DNA from: Herbaspirillum sp. GW103 | Lineage (GTDB): Bacteria > Pseudomonadota > Gammaproteobacteria > Burkholderiales > Burkholderiaceae_D | DNA length: 64,000 nucleotides | Direction of reading: 5' to 3' | NCBI RefSeq assembly: GCF_000261365.1 | Contig: NZ_AJVC01000005.1 | Coordinates: 62,001 to 126,000, forward strand | In this document: positions 28,677 to 38,050 of the stretch, in pieces | How the letters are laid out: each line of letters starts with the position of its first letter | Position numbering within the stretch: the stretch's first letter is position 1 | The notes under the pieces: generated by a model | The model's database searches: none | Seen by the model: only the letters and a program-made list of their open reading frames with translations | Told to the model about the DNA's origin: nothing | Made by a program: the position numbers and the translations under genes

Positions 28677-29573
28677 TCACTTGGACTTGGCCGGCGGCAG
28701 GTCGATGCCGGGGAAGATCTTGATGACGGCCGAATCATCCTCGCCGCCATGACCGGCGGTGGAAGCCATCATGAACATCTGGTGTGCAGCAGCCGACAGC
28801 GGCAGCGGGAATTTGCTGCGGCGGGCGGTATCGAGCACCAGGCCCAGGTCCTTGACGAAGATGTCCACGGCCGACAGCGGGGTGTAGTCGCCGTTCAAGA
28901 TGTGCGGCACGCGGTTTTCGAACATCCACGAATTGCCCGCGCTGTGGGTGATGACGTCATACAGTGCATCCGGATTGACGCCTTCGCGCAGGCCCAGTGC
29001 CATGGCTTCAGCGGAGGCAGCGATGTGGACGCCCGCCAGCAGCTGGTTGATGATCTTGACCTTGGAGCCGATGCCGTGCGTGTCGCCCAGGCGATAGACC
29101 TTGCCGGCCATGCCGGCCAGCACGTCTTCGATCTTGGCGTAAACCTCGGCGGGGCCGGAGGTCATCATGGTCATCTCGCCGGAAGCGGCGCGGGCAGCGC
29201 CACCGGAAACGGGCGCGTCCAGCAGCAGCAGGCCCTTGTCGGCCAGGCGCTTGCCCAGTTCGACGGCGAAGTCCGGCGCCACGGTAGCACTGGAGATGAC
29301 CACGCTGCCCGGCTTCATGGCGGAGACGGCACCGTTCTCACCGAAGAGCACCATCTCGGTCTGGGCGGCATTGACCACCAGGGTGATGACCACATCGACC
29401 TTGCCGGCCAGCTCGGCCGGATTGGCGCAGGCCACGCCACCGGCGGCGGCGAACTTGTCCAGGACTTCCTTGCGCACGTCGCAGGCATGCACATTGAAAC
29501 CGGCACGCAACAGCGAGCTGGCCACGCCATAACCCATGGCTCCCAAACCGATCACACCTACATTCCTGGACAT
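28677..29573 (-). CDS. ltnD: L-threonate dehydrogenase
   Basis: A 298-aa beta-hydroxyacid dehydrogenase that oxidises L-threonate at C2 using NAD. The N-terminus VGVIGLGAMGYGVASSLLRAG is the Rossmann motif. LDAPVSGGAARAASGEMTMM near 120 is the substrate-binding signature, and GIGSKVKIINQLLAGVHIA near 165 carries the catalytic lysine. It is the first gene of the minus-strand ltnD-otnK-otnC run. Related 3-hydroxyisobutyrate or tartronate semialdehyde reductases cannot be excluded from sequence alone, but the cluster decides. Confidence 0.9.
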   Translation of the reverse strand: MSRNVGVIGLGAMGYGVASSLLRAGFNVHACDVRKEVLDKFAAAGGVACANPAELAGKVDVVITLVVNAAQTEMVLFGENGAVSAMKPGSVVISSATVAPDFAVELGKRLADKGLLLLDAPVSGGAARAASGEMTMMTSGPAEVYAKIEDVLAGMAGKVYRLGDTHGIGSKVKIINQLLAGVHIAASAEAMALGLREGVNPDALYDVITHSAGNSWMFENRVPHILNGDYTPLSAVDIFVKDLGLVLDTARRSKFPLPLSAAAHQMFMMASTAGHGGEDDSAVIKIFPGIDLPPAKSK

Positions 29574-29681
29574 AATTGCCTCCGCATTGATGACGCCGCT
29601 GCCGCTCTTGACGGGCAGAACATTGCGCCGGGTTGATGATGCAACGCCGGCAGAGGCCGGCGTCAGAATTTCAAAATTTCG

Positions 29682-29726
29682 TAAAACTTATAAATCGTTT
29701 AAATCGTTTAGAACATTTAAATCATT
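29682..29726 (+). repeat. 9-bp AT-rich tandem array (between ltnD and its regulator)
   Basis: Five 9-bp units in a row: TAAAACTTA, TAAATCGTT twice, TAGAACATT and TAAATCATT. The same unit family recurs at 52044, 57434 and weakly at 60304. It lies 29 bp beyond the stop of the GntR gene. Confidence 0.75.
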
Positions 29727-29754
29727 TGCTGCCGTTCAAGCCGGGACACTCTCT

Positions 29755-30456
29755 TCAGGACTGTCCCTGGCTCAAGCGCCGTGCCGCATTGAACATGTGG
29801 GTCTGGGCGGCATTGCGGGCCGCCATTTCATCACCGGCGCGAATGGCCGCGACGATGGCCTCATGTTCTTCGCGCACCTGGCGCGAGAAATCCTCATACC
29901 GCGCTTCATTGCCACGCGTCACCGCCGTGGCCGCCTCCAGATACTGGGACAGGAACTCCAGCGTCTTGATGAAGTACGGATTGCGCGTGGCCTGTGCCAG
30001 TGCGCGATGGAAGGCCACATCGGCGGCCACGCCATCACCGCCTGCGGCGACATCCACACCGATCTGCATCAGCGCCGCCTCGATGGCCTGCAAGTCGTCG
30101 TCGTTGCGGCGCTTGGCCGCCTGCGCGGCGACCTCGGCTTCGATGGCGCGGCGCAGCTCGACGATCTGCAGCACCGCGTCGGGCGAACTGACCTCGGTGT
30201 AATCGATACGCAGCGGCTTGATCCCCGCCTGCTCGGTCACGAAAACACCGCTACCCTGACGCGGCTCGACCACGCCCTCATGCTTCAGGCGCGCAATGGC
30301 TTCACGCACCACCGTGCGGCTCACACCGAACTGTTGCGCCAGCACCGCCTCGGTGGGCAGCTTGCTGCCCCGGGGGAAGGCCCCGGCGTCGATGTTTTCC
30401 AGCAATTGCCTGGCCACAGTGTCGCTGAGCGCCTGGGCGGGGATCTTCTGAAACAT
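29755..30456 (-). CDS. FadR-type GntR regulator of the threonate cluster
   Basis: A 233-aa transcription factor. The N-terminal winged helix contains LPTEAVLAQQFGVSRTVVREAIARLKHEG (residues about 33-61, quoted in part), and the C-terminal FCD all-helical domain begins near VELRRAIEAEVAAQAAK and keeps the metal-site histidines in FHRAL, EEHEAI and a late TH. It probably responds to a threonate-pathway intermediate. It sits upstream of ltnD on the same strand, so it may be cotranscribed with the catabolic genes or autoregulated. The start at 30456 gives the usual N-terminus. Confidence 0.88.
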   Translation of the reverse strand: MFQKIPAQALSDTVARQLLENIDAGAFPRGSKLPTEAVLAQQFGVSRTVVREAIARLKHEGVVEPRQGSGVFVTEQAGIKPLRIDYTEVSSPDAVLQIVELRRAIEAEVAAQAAKRRNDDDLQAIEAALMQIGVDVAAGGDGVAADVAFHRALAQATRNPYFIKTLEFLSQYLEAATAVTRGNEARYEDFSRQVREEHEAIVAAIRAGDEMAARNAAQTHMFNAARRLSQGQS

Positions 30457-30708
30457 GCTGTCTCGCGGTCGTTGTCGTAAAGTTATCCGGTCATCATACA
30501 AATTTATTTTGAGCTGGGCAATCCGATTTTTTCTCTTTACGCGGAGTAACAGCCTCGTTTGGCAAATTTTGTCGACTGATGACGGAAATTGAGGTGATAT
30601 ATGCAGCAGTTCGCTCCAGACATCAAGAATACGAATATCTGCGCGAAAGCTGCGTGGGCGGGCCGGGGGCTCTACAATCAGGGCTTTCCTGCCACGGATG
30701 TGTGCCGC

Positions 30709-31629
30709 ATGCCTTACGATCTCTCGGACAAGCTCGTTATCGGAATTTCTTCGCGCGCCCTCTTCGATCTCGAAGTGGAGAACGCCATCTACGACGAGCA
30801 GGGCGTGGATGCCTATGCGCAATACCAGCGCGACCACGAGAACGATCCGTTGCAACCCGGCACGGCCTTCCCGCTGGTCAAGGCGCTGCTGCAACTCAAC
30901 GAACTGATCCCGGAACGTCGTCTGGTGGAGGTGGTGGTCATCTCGCGCAATACGCCCGACACCGGCCTGCGCGCCTTCAACGCCATTGCCGCCCACAAGC
31001 TCGACATCAGCCGCGCCGCCTTCACCGGGGGCGGGCCGACTGCGCCCTATCTGCAAGCCTTCAAGATCGACCTGTTCCTCTCGCGCGACACCGGCGACGT
31101 ACAGGAAGCCATTGATGCCGGGGTAGCGGCTGCCCAGCTGTATGCCGCCCCGCTGGACTACAGCGCGCCGGACAAGCAGATCCGCATCGCCTTCGATGGG
31201 GATGCCGTGCTGTTCTCGGCGGAGTCCGAACGCATCTTTGCGGAGAAGGGGCTGGAGGCTTTTGCGCGGCACGAGCAGCGCCATCGCAAGAAGGCCATGA
31301 AGGAAGGTCCGTTTGCCAAGCTGCTGCTGGCCTTGTCGGCGATCCAGAAACAGTTTCCGCCCAAACAGTGTCCGGTGCGCATCGCCATCGTCACCGCGCG
31401 CAACAGCCCGGCGCACCAGCGCGTGATCCATACCCTGCGCACCTGGAACGTGACGGTCGATGAGGCCTTCTTCCTGGGCGGGCTGAACAAGGCCGAGGTC
31501 TTGCAGGCCTTCGGCGCGCACATGTTCTTTGACGACCAGGAAGGACATGTGCAGAAGGCGGCCGTGGTGGTGCCGTCGGGGCGGGTGCCTTACAAGGGGG
31601 GATCGCTCAAAGGGAGAGCACGCCCCTAG
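30709..31629 (+). CDS. 5'-nucleotidase of the cN-I family
   Basis: A 306-aa homologue of cytosolic 5'-nucleotidase I, which dephosphorylates nucleoside monophosphates. It starts YDLSDKLVIGISSRALFDLE with a DLE active-site-like segment, continues PGTAFPLVKALLQLN, VVVISRNTPDTGLRAFN and RIAFDGDAVLFS (HAD-like GDA), and ends FDDQEGHVQ. The start is uncertain: 30709 matches the family N-terminus, whereas an ATG at 30601 has a good GAGGTGA site and would add 36 unusual residues. The stop overlaps the convergent ceramidase-like gene by 4 bp. Confidence 0.88.
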   Translation: MPYDLSDKLVIGISSRALFDLEVENAIYDEQGVDAYAQYQRDHENDPLQPGTAFPLVKALLQLNELIPERRLVEVVVISRNTPDTGLRAFNAIAAHKLDISRAAFTGGGPTAPYLQAFKIDLFLSRDTGDVQEAIDAGVAAAQLYAAPLDYSAPDKQIRIAFDGDAVLFSAESERIFAEKGLEAFARHEQRHRKKAMKEGPFAKLLLALSAIQKQFPPKQCPVRIAIVTARNSPAHQRVIHTLRTWNVTVDEAFFLGGLNKAEVLQAFGAHMFFDDQEGHVQKAAVVVPSGRVPYKGGSLKGRARP

Positions 31630-32294
31630 GGTCGAGGGACCGCATCCGTATTGCTCATGAATGCCCGCGTGCTCAGATACAGCACGAGCCCATTCAACAC
31701 ATGCCAGAACATGTGCGTCCCGATGCTCATGGTCGGGCACACCGCCATATCCATGGACCGCAATACCAGCGACAGCGTGAACAAGCTCGCCGCCAGCAAC
31801 AGGCTCATGGGCTCATGCCTGCCCGTGCGCCAGTGATACAGACCGAGTCCGCCGATGAACAGCCAGGCCGATCCATAGGACGCCACCGATCCATTGAGCC
31901 ACTGTTGCGGCAGCATGCCGACGCCATAGGTGAGCACAAGGAAAAACAGCACCCAGCCCATCGTCACAGCCCAATTGCAGCGCGCCACCTTGCGCACGTA
32001 GAAGGCCAGGAACAACACCTGATAAATGGAAATGGGAATGACATCGGCAAACAAGGCCCAGCGCTGTGCAAAGGTGTGGAAAAGAAAACTGCCCACACCG
32101 ATCACGGCCACCATCAGCGTGAGTAGCCGCGACATCACCATCGTGCTGCGGTCCTGCGGCAGCGGCAGGCACCACAGGAAATACGCCGCCAGCAGGAAGG
32201 CAATATTGGAAATCGCGTTCACGGGTTCCGCCCAGAAAGCAGTACCGATCCGTTCGCAATACAGGTCTACCGGAGAAAATAAAGAATCAATCAT
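31626..32294 (-). CDS. Ceramidase-domain integral membrane protein
   Basis: A 222-aa multi-pass protein of the alkaline-ceramidase/CREST type. It shows LYCERIGTAFWAEPVNAISN at about 9-28, GVGSFLFHTFAQRWALFADV with a conserved His and Asp, and HMFWHVLNGLVLYL near the end. These His/Asp/Ser positions match the zinc hydrolase core of the superfamily. Seven or so membrane helices are predicted. Bacterial members have unknown substrates. In-frame ATGs at 32312 and 32303 are alternative starts. Confidence 0.82.
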   Translation of the reverse strand: MIDSLFSPVDLYCERIGTAFWAEPVNAISNIAFLLAAYFLWCLPLPQDRSTMVMSRLLTLMVAVIGVGSFLFHTFAQRWALFADVIPISIYQVLFLAFYVRKVARCNWAVTMGWVLFFLVLTYGVGMLPQQWLNGSVASYGSAWLFIGGLGLYHWRTGRHEPMSLLLAASLFTLSLVLRSMDMAVCPTMSIGTHMFWHVLNGLVLYLSTRAFMSNTDAVPRP

Positions 32295-32423
32295 GGTGGG
32301 CATTACCAGCAAGTCGTCGCAGATCAGGAAGGCCAGGAACCAGCGACCATCAGGTCACCCGTTCACGATGCAGCCGCCATCATCGGCGAAGCCGCCGACT
32401 TTTTCCAGTCGCGTAGCGACCCT

Positions 32424-33614
32424 CTACACCTGCGCCCCGATCACCCTCCCCGGCCGCCCCGCCAGCCAGCCCAGCACGCCCATGCACACCGCCCCGCCGG
32501 CGCACAGGGCCAGCACCGGCGTCCATCCCCCGCTGGCATCATGCAGCCGCCCCATGAGAATGGGCCCGGCTGCTGCCAGCAGATAGCCTACACTCTGCGC
32601 CATGGCCGACAGCGCGGCGGCCTGCGGCGGCGTCGATACCCGCGTGCCGACGAAGGCCAGCCCCAGGATCAGCACCGCCCCCGTGCCGAATCCGAACAGC
32701 GGTACCCACACGATGGACGCCTGCGGCCAGGCCATCAGGCCGACCAGGCTGAGGACGGTGGCGGCAGACATGCCGACGGCGACCGGACGATGATCGCGGA
32801 TGCGCGGCCCCAGCGGGACCAGCAACACTCCCGGCAACGCCGACGCCAGCTGCATCAGGCCGTGCAGGTTGCCCGCTTCCACCGCACTGTGGCCGTTGGC
32901 CGCGAGAATGGAGGGCAGCCACGCCGTCACCACGTAATACACCAGCGAATTGCTGCCCAGAAAGAACGTGACCTGCCACGCCAGCGGCTGGCGCCACATC
33001 GACGCGCTTCGCATCGAAGCGGTGGCCGGGCGCGTATCACGCCGCAATTGCGGCAGCCAGACCAGTATCGCCAGTGCGGGCAGCGCGATGAACGCGGCCA
33101 GTGCCCACGCCCAGCCCAGACCGGCTGCCAGCGGTACTGCGCAGACCGAGCCCAGCGCCGAGGCAGCGCCCATGGTCAGCGCATAGATGGCCGTCATCCG
33201 GGTAAGGTCATCGGGGAAGTCACGCTTGAGCAGGCTGGGCAAGAGCACATTGCCACCCGCAATGCCGCAACCGATGATGCAGGTGCCCGCCAGCAGGGCC
33301 AACAGCGATCCGGAAGAACGCAGCACGATGCCGCCCGCGATCAGCAGCAGGGCCAGTAACAGCGTGCGTTCCAGTCCCAGGGCGCGCGCCACGCGGGCAG
33401 CCATGGGCGACACCAGGGCGAAACACAGCAGCGGCAGGGTCAGCATCAGCCCTGCCGCACCCGCTGAAAGGGCAAAGGTCTGCTGCAGCAATCCCATCAC
33501 CGGCCCGACGGCAGTGACCGGGGCGCGCAGGTTGGCGGCGATGAGCAGGATGCCGGCAATGAGCCAGAGACCACGATGAACGGGGCGAACGTGAGGGGGG
33601 TGCGTAGCGTGCAT
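32424..33614 (-). CDS. MFS transporter of the CynX/NimT family
   Basis: A 396-aa 12-helix permease. The N-terminus WLIAGILLIAANLRAPVTAVGP is the hallmark of the CynX/YycB/NimT group, and FLGSNSLVYYVVTAWLPSIL opens the second half. Members export small organic compounds, for example 2-nitroimidazole by NimT. It is divergent from an AraC-family gene, the same layout as nimT-nimR in Escherichia coli, which suggests local control. The actual substrate is unknown. Confidence 0.87.
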   Translation of the reverse strand: MHATHPPHVRPVHRGLWLIAGILLIAANLRAPVTAVGPVMGLLQQTFALSAGAAGLMLTLPLLCFALVSPMAARVARALGLERTLLLALLLIAGGIVLRSSGSLLALLAGTCIIGCGIAGGNVLLPSLLKRDFPDDLTRMTAIYALTMGAASALGSVCAVPLAAGLGWAWALAAFIALPALAILVWLPQLRRDTRPATASMRSASMWRQPLAWQVTFFLGSNSLVYYVVTAWLPSILAANGHSAVEAGNLHGLMQLASALPGVLLVPLGPRIRDHRPVAVGMSAATVLSLVGLMAWPQASIVWVPLFGFGTGAVLILGLAFVGTRVSTPPQAAALSAMAQSVGYLLAAAGPILMGRLHDASGGWTPVLALCAGGAVCMGVLGWLAGRPGRVIGAQV

Positions 33615-33739
33615 GGCCGGCCTGAAGAAAGCAGAAAGAGTGATCGAAAGCAGGGAGCACCCAGCTTAGCCAATCGCCGCTTGCACGTATTTGGCTACAA
33701 TGCCAGCTTATTGCTAAAAACGGTCAACCCCCGCTCACC

Positions 33740-34621
33740 ATGGCCACTCTCTACGCCAGCCTGATCGACCATGATCCGGACCGTCTCGATGCGCCGGTCA
33801 CGGCTCTGCGCGTGCATACCTGCCAGCATGAGCGCGAGACGCCCTTCCACAGTCATCGCAAGGGCCAGCTGGTGGTGGCCCTGCATGGTGCGGTCACCTG
33901 CGAGACGGCCCTGGGCCTGTGGATCGTGCCGCCGCAATCGGCGGTCTGGATTCCGCCGGGCATGCCGCACAGCAACCGGGTCACCCTGGACGGGCAGCTG
34001 TGCTTCCTCTTCATCGCGCCCCAGGCGGCCAGCATGCCGGACCAGTGCTGTACTCTGGCACTCACGCCCCTGCTGGTGCAGATGATCTGTCACCTGGCCG
34101 AGCAGCGCCAGGACTACGCCCCGCACGAACGCACCGCCCGCCTGGCGGCGGTGCTGGTGGAAGAACTGGAACACAGCCAGCGTCACGCCCTGCCCCTGCA
34201 TCTGCCGGTGCCACAGCATTCGCGCCTGCGCGCCATTGCGCGTCACCTGGCCGAGCATCCGGCCGATCGCAGCACGGTGGCCGAATGGGGCCAGCGCCAT
34301 GCGATGAGCGAGCGCAGCTTCGCGCGTTTCGTACAGGCCGAGACCGGCATGAGCTTTGGCCGCTGGCGGCGCCAGATCCACCTGATGCTGGCCCTGCAAT
34401 GGCTGGCCTCGGGCCGCTCGGTGCAGCGTGTTTCGCAGGATCTCGGCTATGACTCGGTGAGCGCTTTCATCACCATGTTCCGGAAAACCCTGGGCAAACC
34501 ACCCGCGCGCTACATGGCGCAACGCCAGGTGCCACTTGCCCGCTCAAACGCTGTGCCGCCACTCAGTCCGACGGCGCCCTACTTCCAACCGATACGGCAA
34601 GCCTCATGGAAACCGAACTGA
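33740..34621 (+). CDS. AraC-family transcriptional regulator (NimR-like context)
   Basis: A 293-aa regulator. The N-terminal cupin (about 15-110) contains FHSHRKGQLVVAL and WIVPPQSAVWIPPGMPHS. The C-terminal double helix-turn-helix (about 165-265) contains WGQRHAMSERSFARFVQAETGMSFGRWRRQ and VQRVSQDLGYDSVSAFITMF (quoted in part). It is divergent from the CynX-type exporter with 125 bp between them and probably controls it. Its last 16 bp overlap the CYTH-CHAD gene. Confidence 0.9.
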   Translation: MATLYASLIDHDPDRLDAPVTALRVHTCQHERETPFHSHRKGQLVVALHGAVTCETALGLWIVPPQSAVWIPPGMPHSNRVTLDGQLCFLFIAPQAASMPDQCCTLALTPLLVQMICHLAEQRQDYAPHERTARLAAVLVEELEHSQRHALPLHLPVPQHSRLRAIARHLAEHPADRSTVAEWGQRHAMSERSFARFVQAETGMSFGRWRRQIHLMLALQWLASGRSVQRVSQDLGYDSVSAFITMFRKTLGKPPARYMAQRQVPLARSNAVPPLSPTAPYFQPIRQASWKPN

Positions 34622-36162
34622 AACTCTTGCTCGCCCCCGAGCACACCAAGGCCTTCATCCGTCATCCGCTGATCAAGCGCCATGCCCAGGCCGCACCACG
34701 CATCAAGGACCAGACCGGTACCTACTTCGATACGCCGGACCTGCTGCTGCGCCAGAACGAGGCCGGCCTGCGGGTGCGCCGGACCGGAAATGAATTTGTT
34801 CAAACCCTCAAGGCCGGCGGTGGCGTCCATGGCGGCCTGCACCAGCGCAATGAATGGGAGTCGTTGGTGGAAGGTGACGCGCCTGACCTTCCGGTGCTGC
34901 GCGACCTGGTCGCCTCCGACGACGACTGGGCCAGGAAGATCTTCTCCGAGCGCACCGCCGCGCAACTCACGCCCATCTTCAGTACCCGCATCCAGCGCAT
35001 GGTGTGGGACCTGGTGCTGGACGAGGGCACGCAGGTCGAATGCGTGCTCGACCAGGGTACGGTGGAACACGGCGACCTCAAGGCGCAGGTCTGCGAGATC
35101 GAACTCGAACTCAAAGAGGGCAATGCCAGCGCCCTGTTCGACTTCGCCCTGCAACTGCTGCAGGACCTGCCGCTGCGCATCGGCATCCAGAGCAAGGCGC
35201 AGCGCGGCTATGGCCTGTTCCACCAGGCGATCCGAAAACAGAACGGCCTTGCCGCCGTTTCCTCCGCCAGCCACGCCAGGCCGCTGCGACTGGCGCGCAA
35301 GATGACGGTGGAGCAGGCCTTCCTGGCCGTGCTCGGCAATTGTGTGGAGCAGATCCAGGCCAACGACATCGCCGACCAGGACAGCCACGATATCGAACGC
35401 CTGCACCAGATGCGCGTGGGCCTGCGCCGCCTGCGTTCGGCCTTCACCCTGTTTGATGAGGTGATCGCTCTGCCGGCCTCCCTGGCGACCGAATTCGAGT
35501 GGGTGTCGCAAGCCATCGGCCACGCGCGCGACTGGGATGTGCTGGCGACCCAGACGCTGGGCAAGCTGCCCCCGCAGGCCATCGGCGCCATCGATCTGGA
35601 AAGGGTGCGCCACGCGGCGCTGGTGGAGGCCGGCAAGGAACATGCGCATGCCGTACAAGCCGTAGCCTCCCCGCGCTATACCGCACTGGTCTTGCAGTTC
35701 AGCCGCTGGCTGCTGCTGGCGGGCTGGCGTGATGGTCGCGATGAGGACGCCCAGGAAGCCCTGGCACAAACACTCTCGCGTTTTGCGCGGCAGATGCTGC
35801 GACGGGATGAAAAGCGACTCAACAAGCGCGGCGCACATCTTGAAGAAAACGACCGTGCCCGGCACCGCACCCGCATCGCGGCCAAGAAGATGCGCTATGA
35901 CATCGAATTCTTCCAGGCCCTGTATGGGGAGAAGAGCAGTCGGCCCTACCTGAAGGCCCTGTCGCGCCTGCAGGAACAGTTGGGACTACAGAACGACCTG
36001 GTGGTGGCCGATGCCCTGCTGCAGCAACTGCAGCAGAAGCAGGCGCGCCTGGCACCCAGCATCGCCTACGCGCGGGGCTACCTGGCCGGCCAGGTCAAGG
36101 ACGGGCATGCGCGCATGCACCGCCGGTGGAAAAAATGGCAGGCCCGGGAACTGCCGCGATGA
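34606..36162 (+). CDS. CYTH and CHAD domain protein
   Basis: A 518-aa protein with an N-terminal CYTH tunnel domain (residues 1 to about 205), beginning METELKLLL with the ExExK motif, and a C-terminal CHAD helical domain (about 230-510) rich in conserved His and Arg, for example IERLHQMRVGLRRLRSAF and RHRTRIAAKKMRYDIEFF. CYTH domains act on triphosphates and CHAD domains bind polyphosphate granules, so a role in polyphosphate metabolism is likely. The start overlaps the AraC gene by 16 bp. Confidence 0.92.
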   Translation: METELKLLLAPEHTKAFIRHPLIKRHAQAAPRIKDQTGTYFDTPDLLLRQNEAGLRVRRTGNEFVQTLKAGGGVHGGLHQRNEWESLVEGDAPDLPVLRDLVASDDDWARKIFSERTAAQLTPIFSTRIQRMVWDLVLDEGTQVECVLDQGTVEHGDLKAQVCEIELELKEGNASALFDFALQLLQDLPLRIGIQSKAQRGYGLFHQAIRKQNGLAAVSSASHARPLRLARKMTVEQAFLAVLGNCVEQIQANDIADQDSHDIERLHQMRVGLRRLRSAFTLFDEVIALPASLATEFEWVSQAIGHARDWDVLATQTLGKLPPQAIGAIDLERVRHAALVEAGKEHAHAVQAVASPRYTALVLQFSRWLLLAGWRDGRDEDAQEALAQTLSRFARQMLRRDEKRLNKRGAHLEENDRARHRTRIAAKKMRYDIEFFQALYGEKSSRPYLKALSRLQEQLGLQNDLVVADALLQQLQQKQARLAPSIAYARGYLAGQVKDGHARMHRRWKKWQARELPR

Positions 36163-36468
36163 CCGGGCCACCATTCACTGCCAAAAACAGACAACTTCCT
36201 TCATATCAGCTAACGCGCTGCACAAAAGCGGGGCAGCCAGCGCCCGCCTGAAATGGGGTCAGGCGCACCAAAAGCAGGCAATAGCGATGCCTGAACCTTC
36301 ATTTGAGTGTTGCCGCACCGCATCAGCGCTGTCGATGCCACCGTGACCACGCTGCCACACCCGCCGCAAACCCTTGCCACATCGGCCTCTGGCCGCCAAT
36401 AATCGTCGCGGCTTGTTGTATGCCAATCTTGTATATCAGCGTGGCACACAACTTGCTGATGAGAGCTC
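36163..36468. other. Intergenic region before the GntR-ABC transporter unit
   Basis: These 306 bases contain no convincing gene. Just before the GntR start, TTGTTGTATGCC and TTGTATATCAGC (about 36413-36444) repeat a TTGTAT core that could be a GntR operator. No clear terminator for the CYTH-CHAD gene is seen. Confidence 0.4.
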
Positions 36469-37215
36469 ATGAGCATCGATCCTTCCGCCAAGTCGTCGTC
36501 GCAGATTGCGGTCCGCATCACCGAGGCCATCCTCGCCAAGCAACTGGCGCCGGGGACCCGGTTGGGCGAACAGCAACTGGCCGACCTGTTCAGCGTCTCG
36601 CGCACCCAGGTACGCGAAGCGCTGACCCGGCTCATGGCGCGCGGCATCGTCACCGTCAGTGCGCGGCGCGGCTGGTTCGTCATCGAGCCGACTGCCGAAC
36701 AAGCGCGTGAAGCCTTCGAGGCGCGCCGCGTGATCGAGCTGGGCCTGCTGCGCCAGGCGCGTGTGCGACCCATCAGTGCCCAGGCCATCGGCCAGCTGCG
36801 CGATCACATTGCACGCGAGGAGGCCGCCATTGCCGGGGCCGACGTGGGAGCACGCAGTTATCTGCTGGGCGACTTCCATGTCTGCCTGTGCGAATGCCTG
36901 GGCAACTCGCTGCTGTCGGAGACGCTGCGCGACCTGACCGCACGCACCACGCTCACGGCCATGCTGCACCAGTCGTCGGAACAGGCCGAGGATTCGTGTT
37001 CGGAACATGTATTGATCGTCCAGGCGCTGGAGCGCGGCGATCTGGAACAGGCGGAGCAACTGATGCAGGACCACCTGCAACACGTGGAATCAGGGCTCAC
37101 CCAGGTGCGCAGCAGCGATCCGCTGGAACCGCTGCGGCAGGCGCTGGCGTCCGTCTCGCGGCAGGGGGCCGCCGGCGAGAGCGGACCAACGCGTCAGGAA
37201 AACAAACGGCCTTAG
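36469..37215 (+). CDS. FCD-type GntR regulator of the amino acid transporter
   Basis: A 248-aa regulator with an N-terminal winged helix (LGEQQLADLFSVSRTQVREAL, about 32-52, quoted in part) followed by the turn GWFVIEPT. The C-terminal FCD domain has EARRVIELGLLRQA, a GDFHVCLCECLGN metal-site segment with a His, and EHVLIVQALERGD. Its gene lies 52 bp before an ABC transporter operon on the same strand and probably controls it. The last 20 residues are a low-complexity tail. Confidence 0.88.
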   Translation: MSIDPSAKSSSQIAVRITEAILAKQLAPGTRLGEQQLADLFSVSRTQVREALTRLMARGIVTVSARRGWFVIEPTAEQAREAFEARRVIELGLLRQARVRPISAQAIGQLRDHIAREEAAIAGADVGARSYLLGDFHVCLCECLGNSLLSETLRDLTARTTLTAMLHQSSEQAEDSCSEHVLIVQALERGDLEQAEQLMQDHLQHVESGLTQVRSSDPLEPLRQALASVSRQGAAGESGPTRQENKRP

Positions 37216-37267
37216 CCAGCGCATCGCACGGGCCACTCATCAACGTAGTCAACCAAGGGAAACTGCT

Positions 37268-38050
37268 ATGAAACTGACCAAACTCCTGCTCGGCCTGATG
37301 GCCGGCGCCATGATGTTCTCCGCTTCGGCCGCCCGTGCCGACGCCCTGGACGATATCCAGAAGCACGGCACGCTGCGCGTGGCGGTGCCGGCCGACTTCC
37401 CGCCGTTCGGCTCGGTTGACAGCGACCTCAAGCCGCAGGGCCTCGACATTGACGTGGCCACCCTGATCGCCAAGAAGATGGGCGTGAAGGTCGAACTGAT
37501 CCCGGTCTCCAGCGCCAACCGCATTCCCTACCTGACCACCAAAAAGGTCGACCTGGTCATCTCCAGCATGGGCAAGAATGCCGAGCGTGAAAAGGTGATC
37601 GACTTCAGCACTGCCTATGCTCCCTTCTTCAATGGTGTCTTCGGCCCGGCCGACCTGCCCGTCAAGAGTGCAGCCGATCTGGCCGGCAAGACCATTGCGG
37701 TGACCCGTGGCTCGGTGGAAGACCTGGAACTGACCAAGATCGTGCCCGCCTCGGCCACCGTGAAGCGCTACGAGGACAACAACAGCACCATCAGTTCCTT
37801 CCTCTCCGGTCAGGTGCAGCTGGTGGCCACCGGCAACGTGGTGGCTGCCGCCATCATCGCCAAGAACCCGCCCAAGAAGCCCGAGACCAAGTTCCTGATC
37901 AAGGATTCGCCTTGCTTCATCGGTCTGAACAAGGGTGAGAAGAAGCTGCAGGACAAGGTCGATGCCATCCTGGCCGAAGCCAAGAAGGATGGCAGCCTCA
38001 ACGCCATCTCGCAGAAGTGGCTGGGCCTGCCCCTGCCGGCTGGCCTGTAA
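37268..38050 (+). CDS. Polar amino acid ABC transporter substrate-binding protein
   Basis: A 260-aa periplasmic family-3 solute-binding protein. A signal peptide covers residues 1-24 (ending SAARA). The mature part opens IQKHGTLRVAVPADFPPFG and contains LDIDVATLIAKKMGVKVELI, the ligand-binding VDLVISSMGKNAEREKVIDFS and the hinge segment TIAVTRGSVEDLELTK. The ligand is probably an amino acid or related compound; the exact one is unknown. A 240-bp repeat-rich gap separates it from its permeases. Confidence 0.92.
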   Translation: MKLTKLLLGLMAGAMMFSASAARADALDDIQKHGTLRVAVPADFPPFGSVDSDLKPQGLDIDVATLIAKKMGVKVELIPVSSANRIPYLTTKKVDLVISSMGKNAEREKVIDFSTAYAPFFNGVFGPADLPVKSAADLAGKTIAVTRGSVEDLELTKIVPASATVKRYEDNNSTISSFLSGQVQLVATGNVVAAAIIAKNPPKKPETKFLIKDSPCFIGLNKGEKKLQDKVDAILAEAKKDGSLNAISQKWLGLPLPAGL

